From Branchipolynoe longqiensis (lineage: Eukaryota > Annelida > Polychaeta > Phyllodocida > Polynoidae): 64,000 nucleotides of DNA. The notes under the pieces were generated by a model. That model was not told the origin of the DNA and searched no databases. It saw nothing but the letters and a program-made list of their open reading frames with translations. Of this stretch, positions 1 through 10,712 are shown in pieces. A program made the position numbers and the translations under genes. The DNA is taken from assembly GCA_030323885.1 (NCBI GenBank), contig CM059192.1, positions 66,914,977-66,978,976 of the forward strand, in the 5' to 3' direction. The stretch's first letter is position 1, and the number at the start of each line of letters is the position of its first letter.

Positions 1-19
1 GATAGGGCAAGGAGCAGTG

Positions 20-75
20 GAATGAGGAAGACCAGTCATCTGTGACTGAAATTTCCCTTGCTTAAACAACTAATG
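20..75. repeat. Short dispersed repeat, copy 1
   Basis: A roughly 55-bp block containing GAAGACCAGTCATCTG and CTTAAACAACTAATGTAC recurs near 47045-47100 with only a few changes. Here it abuts a SINE remnant. At the other site it follows an array of TGGTGGCAAAG words. It may be the edge of a larger dispersed repeat, but two copies are not enough to define one. Confidence 0.6.
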
Positions 76-100
76 TACTAAAAATAACCCCCAAAAAACA

Positions 101-232
101 AAATGCCGAGTGCCGGGCTAGGTAGCAACAAGTACCAATTTTCTAAGCCATTGATATAACTCGACCAGGAATCGAACTCCCGACCTTCCACATGGGAAGG
201 CTACACTATACCTATTAGGCCACCGCGTCCAC
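101..232 (-). mobile_element. tRNA-derived SINE, head part only
   Basis: Read on the minus strand this holds the pol III B-box-like motif in a tRNA-like head (complement of GGAATCGAACTCCCGACC) and the start of the SINE body (complement of AAGTACCAATTTT...). The 3' two thirds of the element are missing. It belongs to subfamily A, the type whose head resembles GCGGTGGCCGAATCGG. Confidence 0.7.
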
Positions 233-441
233 CTGAAGAAAGGGACGGGGTAGAAGAGAATAATATCAAACAACAGCGAATGTACCTACAAATTATAATG
301 CCGGTTATATCGGTAAATACTGACCTAATTGTGTTTATTACAAAAAACTGTTTTCTTTTCAAATAAAGAAAGTGATATATGATGGCAATGATATGCATCC
401 TATGTACATGTACTACACAGATATTGTTTGAGTAAAACTAA

Positions 442-978
442 AGGCCCTGTCACACTGTGCGGTACTGCATAAGCGTATGCCGAGGTATGTGCTTTTGCGC
501 CAACACGTTGGTGTACGCTGAGACAAGTTATGGGTACGTTTGGCATAAGTAGTATTCGTTAACAACACGGTGGTGTATGCTGAGACAAGTTATGGGTACG
601 TTCGGCATAAATAGCATTCGTTAACAACACGGTCGTGTATGCTGAGACAAGTTATGGGCACGTTTGGCATAAGTAGTATTCGTTAACAACACGGTGGTGT
701 ATGCTGAGACAAGTTATGGGTACGTTCGGCATAAATAGCATTCGTTAACAGCACGGTGGTGTATGCTGAGACAAGTTATGGGTATGTTCAGCATAAATAG
801 TATTCGTTAACAACACGGTGGTGTATGCTGAGACAAGTTATGGGCATGTTTGGCATAAGTAGTATTCATTAACAATTTTGAGCATGTTCAATATTCCCGT
901 CGTATGACAGCGTGTGTTTGCGCAAAATCACATATGTCCGCATACGCTTATGCAATGTGTTAGAGTTTGACAGGGCCA
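442..978. mobile_element. TIR element E1 (TGTCACAC-ended, iterated core)
   Basis: The left end AGGCCCTGTCACACTG is matched in reverse complement by the right end TTTGACAGGGCCA. Inside both ends the word GCATAAGCGTATGC recurs in mirrored orientation. TAA precedes the left end and TTA follows the right. The core is a 62-bp tandem array, annotated separately. There is no coding capacity. The ends match those of E2, E7, E10 and E11, so all may be mobilised by one transposase that is absent from this window. Confidence 0.75.
485..870. repeat. 62-bp tandem repeat, six copies
   Basis: The phrase GCTGAGACAAGTTATGGG starts at 517, 579, 641, 703, 765 and 827, an exact 62-bp spacing. Two variants, GTTTGGCATAAGTAGTATT and GTTCGGCATAAATAGCATT, largely alternate, which suggests a 124-bp higher-order unit duplicated as a block. 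Confidence 0.9.
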
Positions 979-1058
979 TTAGTGTGTTAGTAAACATAAC
1001 AAATAATCGCATTAGTTTCCTTGTTTTTTGTTGTTAATGGCTCTACATGTTTGGGTAT

Positions 1059-1345
1059 TAGTCTGGTCTGTTAGGGGGATTTTAAGGAGGGATTGTGCAG
1101 ATTTGTCTACAAGCATGAAATTTGGCACACTTGTAGTTTGTGACCTCCTGAATTCAAATCTGCCGGGAGCCAAAGCCAATTCTCAATGGTGTCGCCATAT
1201 TGGACAATTCAAAATGGCCGCCACAAAAAAAAAGATTTTTACATTACTTGCCAAGAAGAAGTCATACAGTTACAAATCAAAACACTTTGCTAGGGTTTTG
1301 AAACCTCAGGGATTCTAAATCTGATGTCTGTTTGACAGTAATCTT
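1059..1345. repeat. Left inverted repeat of the XPG-nuclease transposon
   Basis: It starts TAGTCTGGTCTGTTAGGGG. For about 270 bp it is the reverse complement of 5220 back to about 4955, with small indels, including the phrase GGAGCCAAAGCCAATTCTC. It marks the outer end of the element whose broken gene lies at 1566-4790. TAT precedes the end at 1056-1058. Confidence 0.85.
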
Positions 1346-1565
1346 AATACTCGCCAAAATAAATTGTTATATTATAATGAATTTTGCATAAATTTGACAC
1401 TTAAATTAATGGAATCATAAGTAAAACGTCTTTTCATAGGTATCCTTTATTGATCAACAAAATCAGGCTAATAACCATCAAGCAAACACTATCCAATGAA
1501 AAAGGCAGTAAATCAATAAATGAATCAATCATATCACATGCTGTGACTGGTGTGACACTGATTCA

Positions 1566-4500
1566 TCAATCCGCATTGTTCACACATCCTCCTTCGCATT
1601 TGCACAAACCTGTGCAACGAATGCCAGCTCTGCAGCACTTGCAGTTCCCTGTGCATGACTTCGCACAGCCACACTGCAAAAGGATGGAACAGGCCTTGCT
1701 GCTGTCCTCAAAGGTTGTCCAGAAGGGCAACCACCCACCAGTGCTGTCCTTGTGCCACCCCCAGTCATGGAAGTCAGGGATGTCCTGGTGGAAAGACGTT
1801 GCCTGACTCCAGAAGAAGCTGGCCTCCAGCATTGCTCTGCGGATGTGTTGATACAGAGCAGCTTGTGTTGGTGGTAAGCCCTCCAGTGTCTTCTTCCCAC
1901 TTGTGAAGAGTCGAAGACTAGCCTCATTGACTCTTTCCAGACCACAGCCCTTGCTGTACAGGACTACAACAAAGCGTTCTAGAGTGCGCATGTGCTGGAA
2001 CTGTGGGTTGAACTCTTGGGGTTCACTGGTGAGGGCAACAAGGGTGTCTGTGAGTCCTGGTGTGCTCTGCCAGGCTGACCAGGCTGACCAGGCTGACTTC
2101 TTGCCACATCCCAGGAAGTGTGACACAGTGTCACAGCCTGTGACCGCGTGGAATAGTGGCAGTGCCAGGCACCTTGATGGTCCAAGCTGGGCAGAGAGAG
2201 TGTGGATAGGAATGTCACGCATCTTCTTCCCACTGCCGAGACAGACCCACAACTCGGACAGCCCCAGTGATGAAAAGATGTGAATGGGGCCAGGATGACC
2301 ACATCACTGTCGACTGTGTGGACCAATGCAACCTGGTGGCATTGCTGTGCTGCATGGGCAAGATGGAGCAGCATCATGGTATCAGCCTCAATGTGGTTAC
2401 ATGGCTGAAGACCAGACACGTCATGTTGTTTGTTGGAGAGAAGACTCTCATTGTTGGTGCTGAGGAGAAGCCTCCCACCCATATCCTGCTTCACAAGCTG
2501 TGCACTCAGGAAGGGGAACAGTTCCCTCTTGTTGTCAGTATTCTTGAGGAACCCAGTGTTCCAGTCCTGCTTTGGAATATGGGTCTGACCATCCCCAATC
2601 TTGGTACGTGGGCCTGAGCCACGACGATGTTGTGTCAGGGTTTTGAGGTTGTCCTCTGGGTAGGTGTCCCAGACAGCATCTACCCGTGTGACAGTTGGAG
2701 TTACCTGTGACTCCAGAAATGGCACCAAATGCTGTGACACATAATCAGTGAATGTGTGTGCTGAGGTTGGCCGCACCATGTGGACAACAGCTGCCATGTC
2801 AAGTACCATAACTGTGGCTGCTTTGGCTGCAGCTGAGCGACCAGTGGGTGCCTTTAGGTGCTCTAGAATGTCAGACTTTTTGCCAGACCTGAGTGATCCT
2901 TGGTTGGAGAGACTAGGTGGTTCTCTCTGATTCTCATACCGAAAGAACTCTTCGATGTCTGCATCAGGTAGAGACTGTAAGGACAGGAAAAGCTTGGTTA
3001 TGAGGGTAGAGTTTCTCTGAGCTCTGCCTGATTGATATGCCTCCTTTTTTTGTGGTAACAGGGCGATTGGCAAATGTGAGGACATTTTGTCGTTTGATAG
3101 TGATTGTTATTGGCAAAGTGTCCTGCTCTAGAGTCTGTGTTACAAACTTGGCATGCAGATCTTTTCCAAGGTTATGAAGCTGGGCAAGCGATGCAACAAC
3201 TTCATCTTTCAAGACCTCCTGTGTGTGTAGAGCCAAAAGCTCATGGCCATTGTCAAAGGGATTACCTAGCTGTTCAACTATCTCCACAAATGACAGAACA
3301 TCTTCCTTGTACTTAGTCTGCAAAGTACTTGCTTCTTCGTGATGGGCAGTGCGTGAGCTTGCAGTTTCCAACACAGCCTCAAACTCCTCGATACATCGAG
3401 AACAGTCTGGACCTGTTAGCATGAAAAGAGTGAGTGCCTCAGGGTTTTCATACAGACCAACTGCACCACCATGGGCCTGAAGGTTCTTGTTTGACTGCTC
3501 ATGCGATTGGTCCTTGCCAATGAGGCTGAACTTGTGAGGTGACCTCTGGACAACAAAATTCCCCTTGAGAAACTCAGCATACAACTGTGGGTGCTTCTCA
3601 GGCAACTGGACCATATCCCGCACATGCACTGGTAGCCAACAAGCATAGTTTGTGTGGCCCATCACATGGAACCAGGAGCACAGCTCATCACAGACCTGCA
3701 CATACAGCAGGAAGTCTCCCTCATGGAGAGAACGGATGAATCGGCACATTAGGAGCTCCAGCTCCACGATGGTAGACCAGAACATGAGCATGGGATTGTG
3801 AGTTCTGGACCTTTGAGCCCACATCTCTAGAGGCTCAGGTGGTCCCTCAACACCAGAGCAGTAATTGGAGTATGACTTCTGTCTGAGGAGATACAGACCC
3901 ATGACAGAGACCTGGTGAGCATAGCGAGTGCGCTTTATATGATGCTCATCAAGCACAGACTGGGCACGGTCAGATGTGAGGACCTGCGCCTGAGTAAGAA
4001 TGTTGCTCCACCCAGAGTCTCGCGGCAACTTACCAATCATCAGGTGCATTTTGCCCTCTATGTGTAGAGCGCCCATCATCAGGACCAGCTTATCTTCCCC
4101 CATGGTGTCAGGGAATGACCACTGCAGTTGCTTAGTGATGGCATACAGAGGCTGGTCACCACCTAGCACAGGAGTTTGACCAGGGTTGAGGGCCTCTGTG
4201 CCTTGCATTGTGAGATGCATTGCATGTTTCATCATAGAAGGTGTGGCTGCTGTGTCAGGGAACAGAGGTAGAACCCCTATCACTGCCTTAGGTTTCACAG
4301 AGTCGCCACTCATGAGTCGGGAGTTGTGGCCTGACCAGGTGATGACTTCACCTTCTGGCAATGTGTCCTGTTTAAGCACTATGGACACCTGTGCCATCCA
4401 GGAATCATCCTTGACTTTGGCTCTGTGTAGCAGATTATGAGATGGCCGAGAATTGAGACCTGGAGTACATGGTACATGCAAATCATTGCTTGAGAATTCA

Positions 4501-4790
4501 GCTGGCTGAACCACTGCGTAGGATTCAGGAAGTTGTGGTACAAAATTGTCTGTAGGATCCAGCTGGATAGAGGGTCGCTGTACTCCTTGGTTGTCCCAAG
4601 ACAGGTGGTTTGTCATGCTGATTGCTGTCCCATGGAACTCATCCCGGGAGAAGTTACCTTGGTTGTTGCTATCCAAGTTGTCTACATCAAAGGTCACGAA
4701 GACCCCACTACGGATGTTAGTGGCCAGCACAACTCCATCCTGGGCAAACTGTTTGACCACTGCTCGTGCCATCATTTTCTGATTTTCCAA
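1566..4790 (-). pseudogene. Transposon protein with XPG/FEN1-like nuclease domain, frameshifted
   Basis: Three minus-strand frames abut and read as one gene: 4790-2964 (608 codons), then 3085-1979, then 2252-1566. I infer single-base frameshifts near 3050 and near 2270. The first part starts MENQK and has VDNLDSN and DEFHGTAIS, typical of a widespread uncharacterised invertebrate and fish transposon protein family. The middle part has LDMAAVVHMV and VWDTYPEDNLK (like the XPG N region), EADTMMLLH and TVDSDVVILA (like XPG-I acidic residues). The third part has TGCDTVSHFLGCGKKSAW, like the FEN1 GxD plus helical-hairpin region, and ends in a Cys-rich motif (CxCxxxCxxxCxCC and following). Established: acidic residues in these blocks form the metal site in XPG/PIN nucleases. 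Inference: the element is Academ-like, because Academ transposons carry XPG nucleases. The broken frames make this copy inactive. Confidence 0.82.
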
Positions 4791-4816
4791 TATAGCGGCT
4801 TATGATGAATGCTATG

Positions 4817-5220
4817 TAGTCTGGTCTGTTAGGGGAAGAATTTGAAATCCTTGATATACAAAACCTACAAAATAGAGGTTATGATTGTGATTCTATGACT
4901 AAAAGTGCAAAATTCGATTTTTACAGGCGGCCATATTGGATTTTCCAATATGGCATTTACTGTCAAGGCTACTGTCAAACAGACATCAGATTTAGAATCC
5001 CTGAGGTCCAAAACCCTAGCAAAGTGTTTTGATTTGTAACGTAATGTAATACATTTTTTTTTTGTGGCGGCCATTTTTAATTGTCCAATATGGCGACCCC
5101 CATTGAGAATTGGCTTTGGCTCCCGGCAGATTTGAATTCAGCAGGTCACAAACTACAAGTGTGCCAACTTTCATGCTTGTAGACAAATCTGCACAATTCT
5201 TCCCCTAACAGACCAGACTA
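4817..5220. mobile_element. 404-bp MITE related to the XPG-nuclease transposon
   Basis: Both ends carry the same inverted repeat, TAGTCTGGTCTGTTAGGGG with AAGAATT inside. TATG occurs immediately outside both ends (4813-4816 and 5221-5224), a candidate 4-bp target duplication. The right 270 bp matches the left inverted repeat at 1059-1345. The interior has paired NNCCAATATGGCG-type words. Either this is an independent MITE that landed beside the gene, or it is the right terminus of the larger element. Confidence 0.8.
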
Positions 5221-5359
5221 TATGCTTAATAACAGGCGGTAAAGTTGGTAATAATGCTGGCGGAGTTCCCGTGTGGGAGGTTACATAATTTGGAATACTA
5301 GTCGAGTCAAATCAATCAATATTGATACTTGTCACTACATAGCCTGGTGCTTGGCATTA

Positions 5360-5697
5360 AGGCTCAGTCACACCTCACCGGATTGGGGGAAACTGACCGA
5401 AAACGAACAATAACCGGTTTGTGTCCATACACGTTTTGAACATGCACAAAACCAGGAATGGATGCTGCTGGACTGACGTCTACAGTTCTTGTCCGGTTTG
5501 ATTTTGTTTCGTCCGTTGGCTATCCGTTCATGTCCATTTCATGTCCATTTCATGTCTGTTTCATGTCCGTTTATGTCTGTTTCATGTCCGTTCATAGACC
5601 CGATGTCGCAAAACTTTGACACATTTTAATGTATTTTGATACTTATCACCACCAGACTTCTGTCCGTTGCTCAATCCGGCATAGTGTGACAGGCACT
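5360..5697. mobile_element. TIR element E2 (CCGTTTCATG-word family)
   Basis: It begins AGGCTCAGTCACACCTCACC and ends with the mirror GTGTGACAGGCACT. It is flanked by TTA on both sides (5357-5359, 5698-5700). The interior repeats TTCATGTCCG/TTCATGTCTG many times around 5520-5590. E7 and E11 are copies of the same family with different numbers of words. Confidence 0.85.
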
Positions 5698-5700
5698 TTA

Positions 5701-5872
5701 GTAGTGTAGTAGTGTGCACTTACCTCTCAGGTAAGGAGCCACATAGACAGGTAGGCGTGGGTAGGGTGGTGATATTAGGGAGCCTAGGTGCTGTAATGGT
5801 TAGCACACTGGCCCGAAATGCAAAGAGATGTGTGTTCGAGTCCCGCTCTAGGCGCAATATTTCCCATTTTCA
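5701..5872 (+). mobile_element. Second SINE-like family, tRNA-like core
   Basis: At 5779-5855 there is a tRNA-like stretch with GGTTAGCAC (A-box-like) and GTTCGAGTCCC (B-box-like) and partly matching ends AGCCTAGG/CTAGGCGC. It is preceded by CTCTCAGGTAAGGAGCC and ACAGGTAGGCGTGG. The same block occurs reversed at 16965-17140 and as a fragment at 33706-33765. No canonical tRNA folds cleanly, so I call it a repeat and not a tRNA gene. Confidence 0.65.
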
Positions 5873-5884
5873 TCACCCCCCATG

Positions 5885-6075
5885 ACAGTAGGGTAGGGGA
5901 AGGACTGGTTTACTTAATATCAGTATAATGTGACTGAGTGGGATATTGGGTCATGGTGCCATCGCCTGGTTACCTAATGATACAGCACTATAAAGTATGC
6001 CATGAGTGTGCACTGTCACAGGTCGGTACTAGTCCTGATATGACCAGGACACAAAACTCCAACAACCAACAAACT
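5885..6075 (+). mobile_element. SINE, 3' part
   Basis: The body motifs are in order: GGATATTGGGTCATGG, CAGCACTATAAAGT, TGAGTGTGCACTGTCACA, TCCTGATATGACC. They end in AAAACTCCAACAACC, the subfamily A tail. The tRNA-like head and upstream body are absent or replaced by the preceding repeat. Confidence 0.8.
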
Positions 6076-6094
6076 ATGACGTCGCCAAGGTCGA

Positions 6095-6545
6095 CTGGGC
6101 CCTATCCCAAACTATGCAAGTTTGGATATCGGGATGGTTGCCTAATCCCAAATCATGCAAGTTTAGGTATCGGGATGGTTGCCCTATCCCAAACCATGCA
6201 AGTTTGGATATCGGGATGGTTGCCCTATCCCAAACCATGCAAGTTTAGGTATCGGGATGGTTGCCCTATCCCAAACCATGCAAGTTTGGATATCGGGATG
6301 GTTGCCCTATCCCAAACCATGCAAGTTTAGGTATCGGGATGGTTGCCCTATCCCAAACCATGCAAGTTTAGGTATCGGGATGGTTGCCCTATCCCAAACC
6401 ATGCAATTTTGGATATGGGATGGTTGCCCTATCCCAAACCATGCAATTTTGGATATCGGGATGGTTGCCCTATCCCAAACCATGCAATTTTTTATATCGG
6501 GATGGTTGCCCTATCCCAAACCATGCAATTTTGGATATCGGGATG
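6095..6545. repeat. 41-bp minisatellite, about 11 copies
   Basis: The unit contains CCCAAACCATGCAAG, TTTGGATATCGGGATGG and TTGCCCTAT. Spacing between CCAAACCATGCAA motifs is 41 bp, with one 40-bp unit near 6415. Because 41 is not a multiple of three and the unit lacks stops, all three forward frames stay open through the array. Those frames are a by-product of the repeat and not genes. Later copies share TGCAATTTTGG instead of TGCAAGTTTGG, so the array grew in blocks. Confidence 0.92.
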
Positions 6546-6548
6546 GTT

Positions 6549-6872
6549 GGTTTGGTTGGATGGTTGTTGGAGTTTTGCATCCTGGCAACATCTCATGTCA
6601 TATCAGGATGAGTGCCGACTTGTGACAGTGTGCACTCATGGCAACTTTATAGTGCTTCCCAACTGGGAAATCAGGCCAGTGGCAACATGACCTGTTATCT
6701 CACTCAGTCACATTATCCTGACACTGAGTTTGCCCTATCCTATTAATGCCAAGTGCCAAGCTAGGAAGTGCCAAGTATCAATTGTATAAGTCATTTGTTT
6801 GAGTCGACCGAGAACCAAACTCCCGATCTCCCGCATGCGAGGCCTGCGCTCTACTGATTTGGCCACTCAATG
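6549..6872 (-). mobile_element. SINE, near full length, subfamily A
   Basis: The minus strand reads from the tRNA-like head (complement of GAACCAAACTCCCGATC, with GCGCTCTACTGATTTGGCC) through the whole body to the tail (complement of GTTGTTGGAGTTTTGCATCC). It lies directly against the 41-bp minisatellite, on the tail side. Confidence 0.85.
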
Positions 6873-7213
6873 AACAAAGTAGCCGCCTTCCACAGTAGCT
6901 GGCGTTGCGTGTGATTCGCAACAAATTATATCCTTGCATCACAGACATGACATAGCATCAATTAAATGTCTACAACGATTTACTTAAAGCAGTTTCCGGT
7001 GTTAAACTGACATCAGACAAAAAGGCAGTTACCCAGACACGGCTCATTCATGTTTTCCAGGAAGTGCGTAGTGATATATATGCAGTTTTACCTACTCACG
7101 CAGTGCAGTGAAGAACTACTTTGTTTGGTGAGTACCACCGGAAGTGGTTCCTTTCAGACCTCTACAGTAGGAGAGGGGTGCCAGGAGGGTCGCCCCCGGT
7201 TTCAACGAATTGA
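6873..7213. other. No feature recognised
   Basis: AT-moderate sequence with no long frame, no repeat match elsewhere in the window and no strong hairpin. Confidence 0.5.
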
Positions 7214-8339
7214 TTAAAGCTGCTTAGTCTGATGAAAGCTTCAAATTTTCAAAACCAAAACAATAGACTACATCACGGTTCCAGCGGCGCGGTGCATTGT
7301 GGGATGCATCAGAGAAAAACAAAGCCATGAGAAGCACATGGCACATGCTAATAAACTTGGTGCAGCTATGAAATGTGCTAGTTTCAGCTCATCTCAGCTC
7401 TTGTTTGAAACATAGAATACCTACTAAAAAAATATATATAATAAATTAAGATATTAATCTTTTATCCAGCATTGCATTTACATCAATATAACCGGCACAT
7501 CTTATGCCATGTGCATTTAGATTTAGACAAATCTAGGCACTCAGACTAGTGTTAGAGGCATAGCCAGAGTCAGTTTTATTTATTTTATTCATGTTTTTAT
7601 TTATATTCTATGGTTTATGGAGAGTTGTGTCTTAAACATATTCATTATATTATTATATTGCATCCTTCCATCCATGTCTATGCCAAATTGTTATGTATTT
7701 CTATTTATTTTGAATAAAATGCCAGTTTTGCCCTACGCGTATCGGCAAACTCAATGGCCATACGCCTTTGCTTTGCTCCCAATGCCGTTTTCAGCGCATA
7801 CGCAGTCAGAACCGTGATGTAGTCTATTATCTAGAATTGATTATACATATCTAACTTAGGTACTGATTCACCTATTAAGCATTTGATGCCACAAAGAAAG
7901 CAGTACTAAATCAACTTAATCGAATATGTTATTGCAGAAGCCTGCAGTGTCAGAGTTTTGGCATGATTGCCAAAATTAACGTTGCATTTTTGCATTTAAA
8001 ATATCTCCAAAGTTAGCCATTTACATTAAAAGTTATTTCAAGCTAAAGTATTTTTTGGTAAAGTATTTATTCATCTGAATATGACATTTCTCAGTGCCGG
8101 AGCACTGGTCTTCCGGCCATCTTACTATTGGAATTGACTGTCTATATAATCCAAGATTAATCAGTGCTGTATTCTATGGAATCGGTCCTGTAGAATTAAG
8201 GGAGTGGCTCCTGCTGTATAGTGTACATCACCAGTCACTGTAGTTCATGCAAAAAGTATGGTAGATTATAACTATCAACCTAATATATGTATTTCCGTAA
8301 ATGACAGAAATTCAAAACCATCGGACTATGCAACTTTAA
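7214..8339. mobile_element. MITE family M1, interrupted by an M3 element
   Basis: It begins TTAAAGCTGCTTAGTCTGAT and ends with the mirror ATCGGACTATGCAACTTTAA. M1 occurs about a dozen times in the window, usually about 345 bp long. This copy is longer because 7265-7825 is a foreign insertion. Joining the flanks restores the usual M1 phrase (AAAACAAT then TATCTAG). Confidence 0.88.
7265..7825. mobile_element. TIR element M3, nested in M1
   Basis: The ends AGACTACATCACGGTTCC and ACCGTGATGTAGTCT are inverted repeats. AT is duplicated at the insertion point (7263-7264, 7826-7827). A second copy, about 25% longer, lies at 60973-61677. It has no coding frame longer than about 70 codons. The 2-bp duplication is compatible with a Tc1/mariner-like mobiliser if the edges are shifted one base to TA. 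Confidence 0.85.
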
Positions 8340-8925
8340 GTAAGCTATATATATGTAGCTTAGGTTCATGTAAAGTAAGAAAGGTTTATTGTAGGTCCGA
8401 GAAGCGTTGAGGCTCCACGGGTAACATACACAGGAGAAGTGATAGAACAAGAAAGGGGAGGAACAACAAGGAACAGGAACAAGGAATTAAGGGAAGGTGG
8501 GTGGAGAAAGTCATCCTGACGTCTCGGCTGATGGAGGAGAAGTGAAGGGATCGGCAGCACTGTGGCGAAAGGTTCTGGTGGGAGGTGACAGGTGGCGCCT
8601 CGGGAGGTCAAGGCCCGATGCGAGAGTCCGGAGGGAGGTGAGGAGAAGAGCCGACGTGTCCCCCCCCCCAACCCCCACCCCCACGCACCACAAATCAAAT
8701 GCAATGCTATTCATTATGCATCAAACCTTACCTCTCCCTCCACCACCACTGTGAATCATACATGGATAAGGATATCATGTACAATTAGATTCTTTTATTA
8801 TTTATAAACTGCAATTCTGGTTTTTTCCATTTGTAGGATTTTGTAGAGATATTGACTATTCAGTGCAAATAGTTTAATATTTATAACTTAGTGACCAGTT
8901 CACTAGTTTATCTTTTCACTTTTAA
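8340..8925. other. Unassigned stretch with C-rich tract
   Basis: 8370-8700 is purine-rich on the plus strand, then C-rich at 8658-8692 (CCCCCCCCCAACCCCCACCC). The frames in it are low complexity on both strands. The base composition and TTTATTG near 8385 resemble 39540-39960. I could not align the two by eye. Confidence 0.4.
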
Positions 8926-9266
8926 TTAAAGTTGCATAGTCAGATGGTTTTGAGTTTGTGTAATTTTTTCTGAGATAAATGTATTAAATTAATCGTTATA
9001 ATCTACCTTACATGACAGTTTGAAATAACTCTTATTTGAAATGGTAAACTTTTGAGATAATTGAAATGCAACCATGGGAAAATAATTTTGGCAAGCACGC
9101 CAAAAGTTTGACACTGTATGCTTCTGCAATAACACGTTCTATTACATTGACTCAGCATTCCCTTCTATGTGGCAACAAATGCTTCATAAGTGCACCGGTA
9201 TCTAAGTTAAATATGGAGAATCAAACCTAGATAATAGTTGACGCTTCATCAGACTATGCAGCTTTA
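8926..9266. mobile_element. MITE M1, full length (341 bp)
   Basis: It is bounded by TTAAAGTTGCATAGTC and GACTATGCAGCTTTAA. It includes the internal M1 words TCTGAGATAAAT and GGCAAGCACGCCAAAA. Confidence 0.88.
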
Positions 9267-9746
9267 ACACCACAGTCAAACCCATTAGATATCCAAGAAT
9301 GCTGTTATATTATACAGAAACAGTTTTGGCTGTTAACACAATGCCACAAGAGCTACATCAGTACCCCTATTTAAAACACTCAGAACGCTCCAGGTCTCGG
9401 TGGTGGAATTAAAAAAAAGAAAAAAAGAAGATTGCTAGCTATGTAGGCCTAATCAGTGACTTTACTAATTACAGGCCAGGCCATAGAGTATTGAACGCAA
9501 GGGTTTCAACGGCTGTCTTTAATTATAAAACTGATTGCATATTGTTGACATGCATGGCGGGACAGGTGACCGATTATGTTGTCAAGGGGGCTAATAATTC
9601 ATGTTAACGGACACCTGCTATGTAACTACGGTTTATAGTATATAAGTCAGAATTCTGTATAACATGTCTTTTGCACAGGTTTACACACCGGTGAATAAGT
9701 TCACTAATGCCAATGTACACGCATACATCTTGTATTGGTGAGGTGA
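9267..9746. other. No feature recognised
   Basis: Mixed sequence with an A-rich stretch at 9410-9432. No frame, repeat or RNA gene supported. Confidence 0.5.
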
Positions 9747-10074
9747 CCAGGCGCGGTGGCCTAATCGGTAGAGCGTGGGCCTCGCTTGCAGATGGTCAGG
9801 AGTTCGGTTCCCGGTCGAGTCAACCCAATGACTTTAAACTTGATACTTGATACTTGTCACTTCAAAGCCTAGCACTCGGCATTAATAGAATAGGGCAAGG
9901 ACTGGTTAGCTCAGTGTCAGGATAATGTGTCTGAGTGGGATATCGGATCATGGTGCTGGTGGCCAGGTATCCAATTGTGGCAGCACCATAAAGTCGCCAT
10001 GAGTGCGCATTGTCAGAAGTCGGCCCATCATGATATGACTTTAGATGTTGCCAGGACGTAAAACTCCAACAACC
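9747..10074 (+). mobile_element. SINE, full length, subfamily A
   Basis: The head GCGCGGTGGCCTAATCGGT with B-box-like GGTTCCCGGTCGAGTC, the body with CACTCGGCATTAATAG and GACTGGTTAGCTCAGTG, and the tail AAAACTCCAACAACC are all present in order. Confidence 0.92.
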
Positions 10075-10210
10075 TTGGTGAGCATTAACACACATTTAAT
10101 TATTTATCGCAATATTACCAATAACGGTATTAGGAGTAAGATTGCTATTCTTTAGAGTTAAACTGAGCGCGACATTCTTTGCATATTCGTATATTATAGC
10201 AATGACATGG

Positions 10211-10712
10211 TGTAAAGTCTACAGCTCGAATCTGTGGTTGTGTAGGAAGGCTATAGTGAAATCAATGCAGACAAAGAGAAAGGAAGAGTATAAAGTGTGA
10301 AAGAAGAAAGAGAGTCAAGCCCTCTGGTTTATTATATATATGGTACATAGAGTATCACCCCACCCTATTCCCCCAATGGGAAACAAGCATTCTTAGCTCT
10401 ACCAATAGGGATCCAGCATTCCTGGTTCCCAGATTTACCAGTGATCTGCCCACCACCACCAAGCTGTGTGGCTTCCCTGGCCACCATCTGCCCTGACCCT
10501 GAGTTAGGTGCTCCGGACTAGCGGAGGGGGAAGGGGGTAGGCTCTGAGTGCCCCTTACACAAAGTCCTGCCAGCACCACTATGTCTATTTACATCTCAAT
10601 CAGGCACCACCAACACCTACATATACATATACATGCCCCTGGTCATGTATACCCAATCAGTAATAGAACATTTGCATTCCCCCACCAATGCATTAAACCG
10701 GAATATTTTACA
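10211..10712. mobile_element. Solo-LTR-like repeat, copy 1
   Basis: It begins TGTAAAGTCTACAGC and ends GGAATATTTTACA, the TG...CA form of an LTR. Flanks are ATGG and ATGT, an imperfect 4-bp duplication. It aligns over its whole length with 24958-25500, sharing GAATCTGTGGTT, GGTTTATTAT, CCACCACCA and AGTGCCCCTTACA. The reverse-strand polyadenylation-like AATAAACC suggests the transcript runs on the minus strand. No internal retroelement sequence is attached. Confidence 0.7.

Noticed and set aside
5779..5855. tRNA gene
   Set aside because: A- and B-box-like motifs are present but the cloverleaf stems do not pair well, and the block is a dispersed repeat.
5938..6690. Several forward frames of 75-148 codons
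   Set aside because: All translate the 41-bp minisatellite and an adjoining SINE.
9747..9815. tRNA genes at SINE heads
   Set aside because: The heads are diverged tRNA derivatives attached to a common SINE body. Acceptor stems are not closed.
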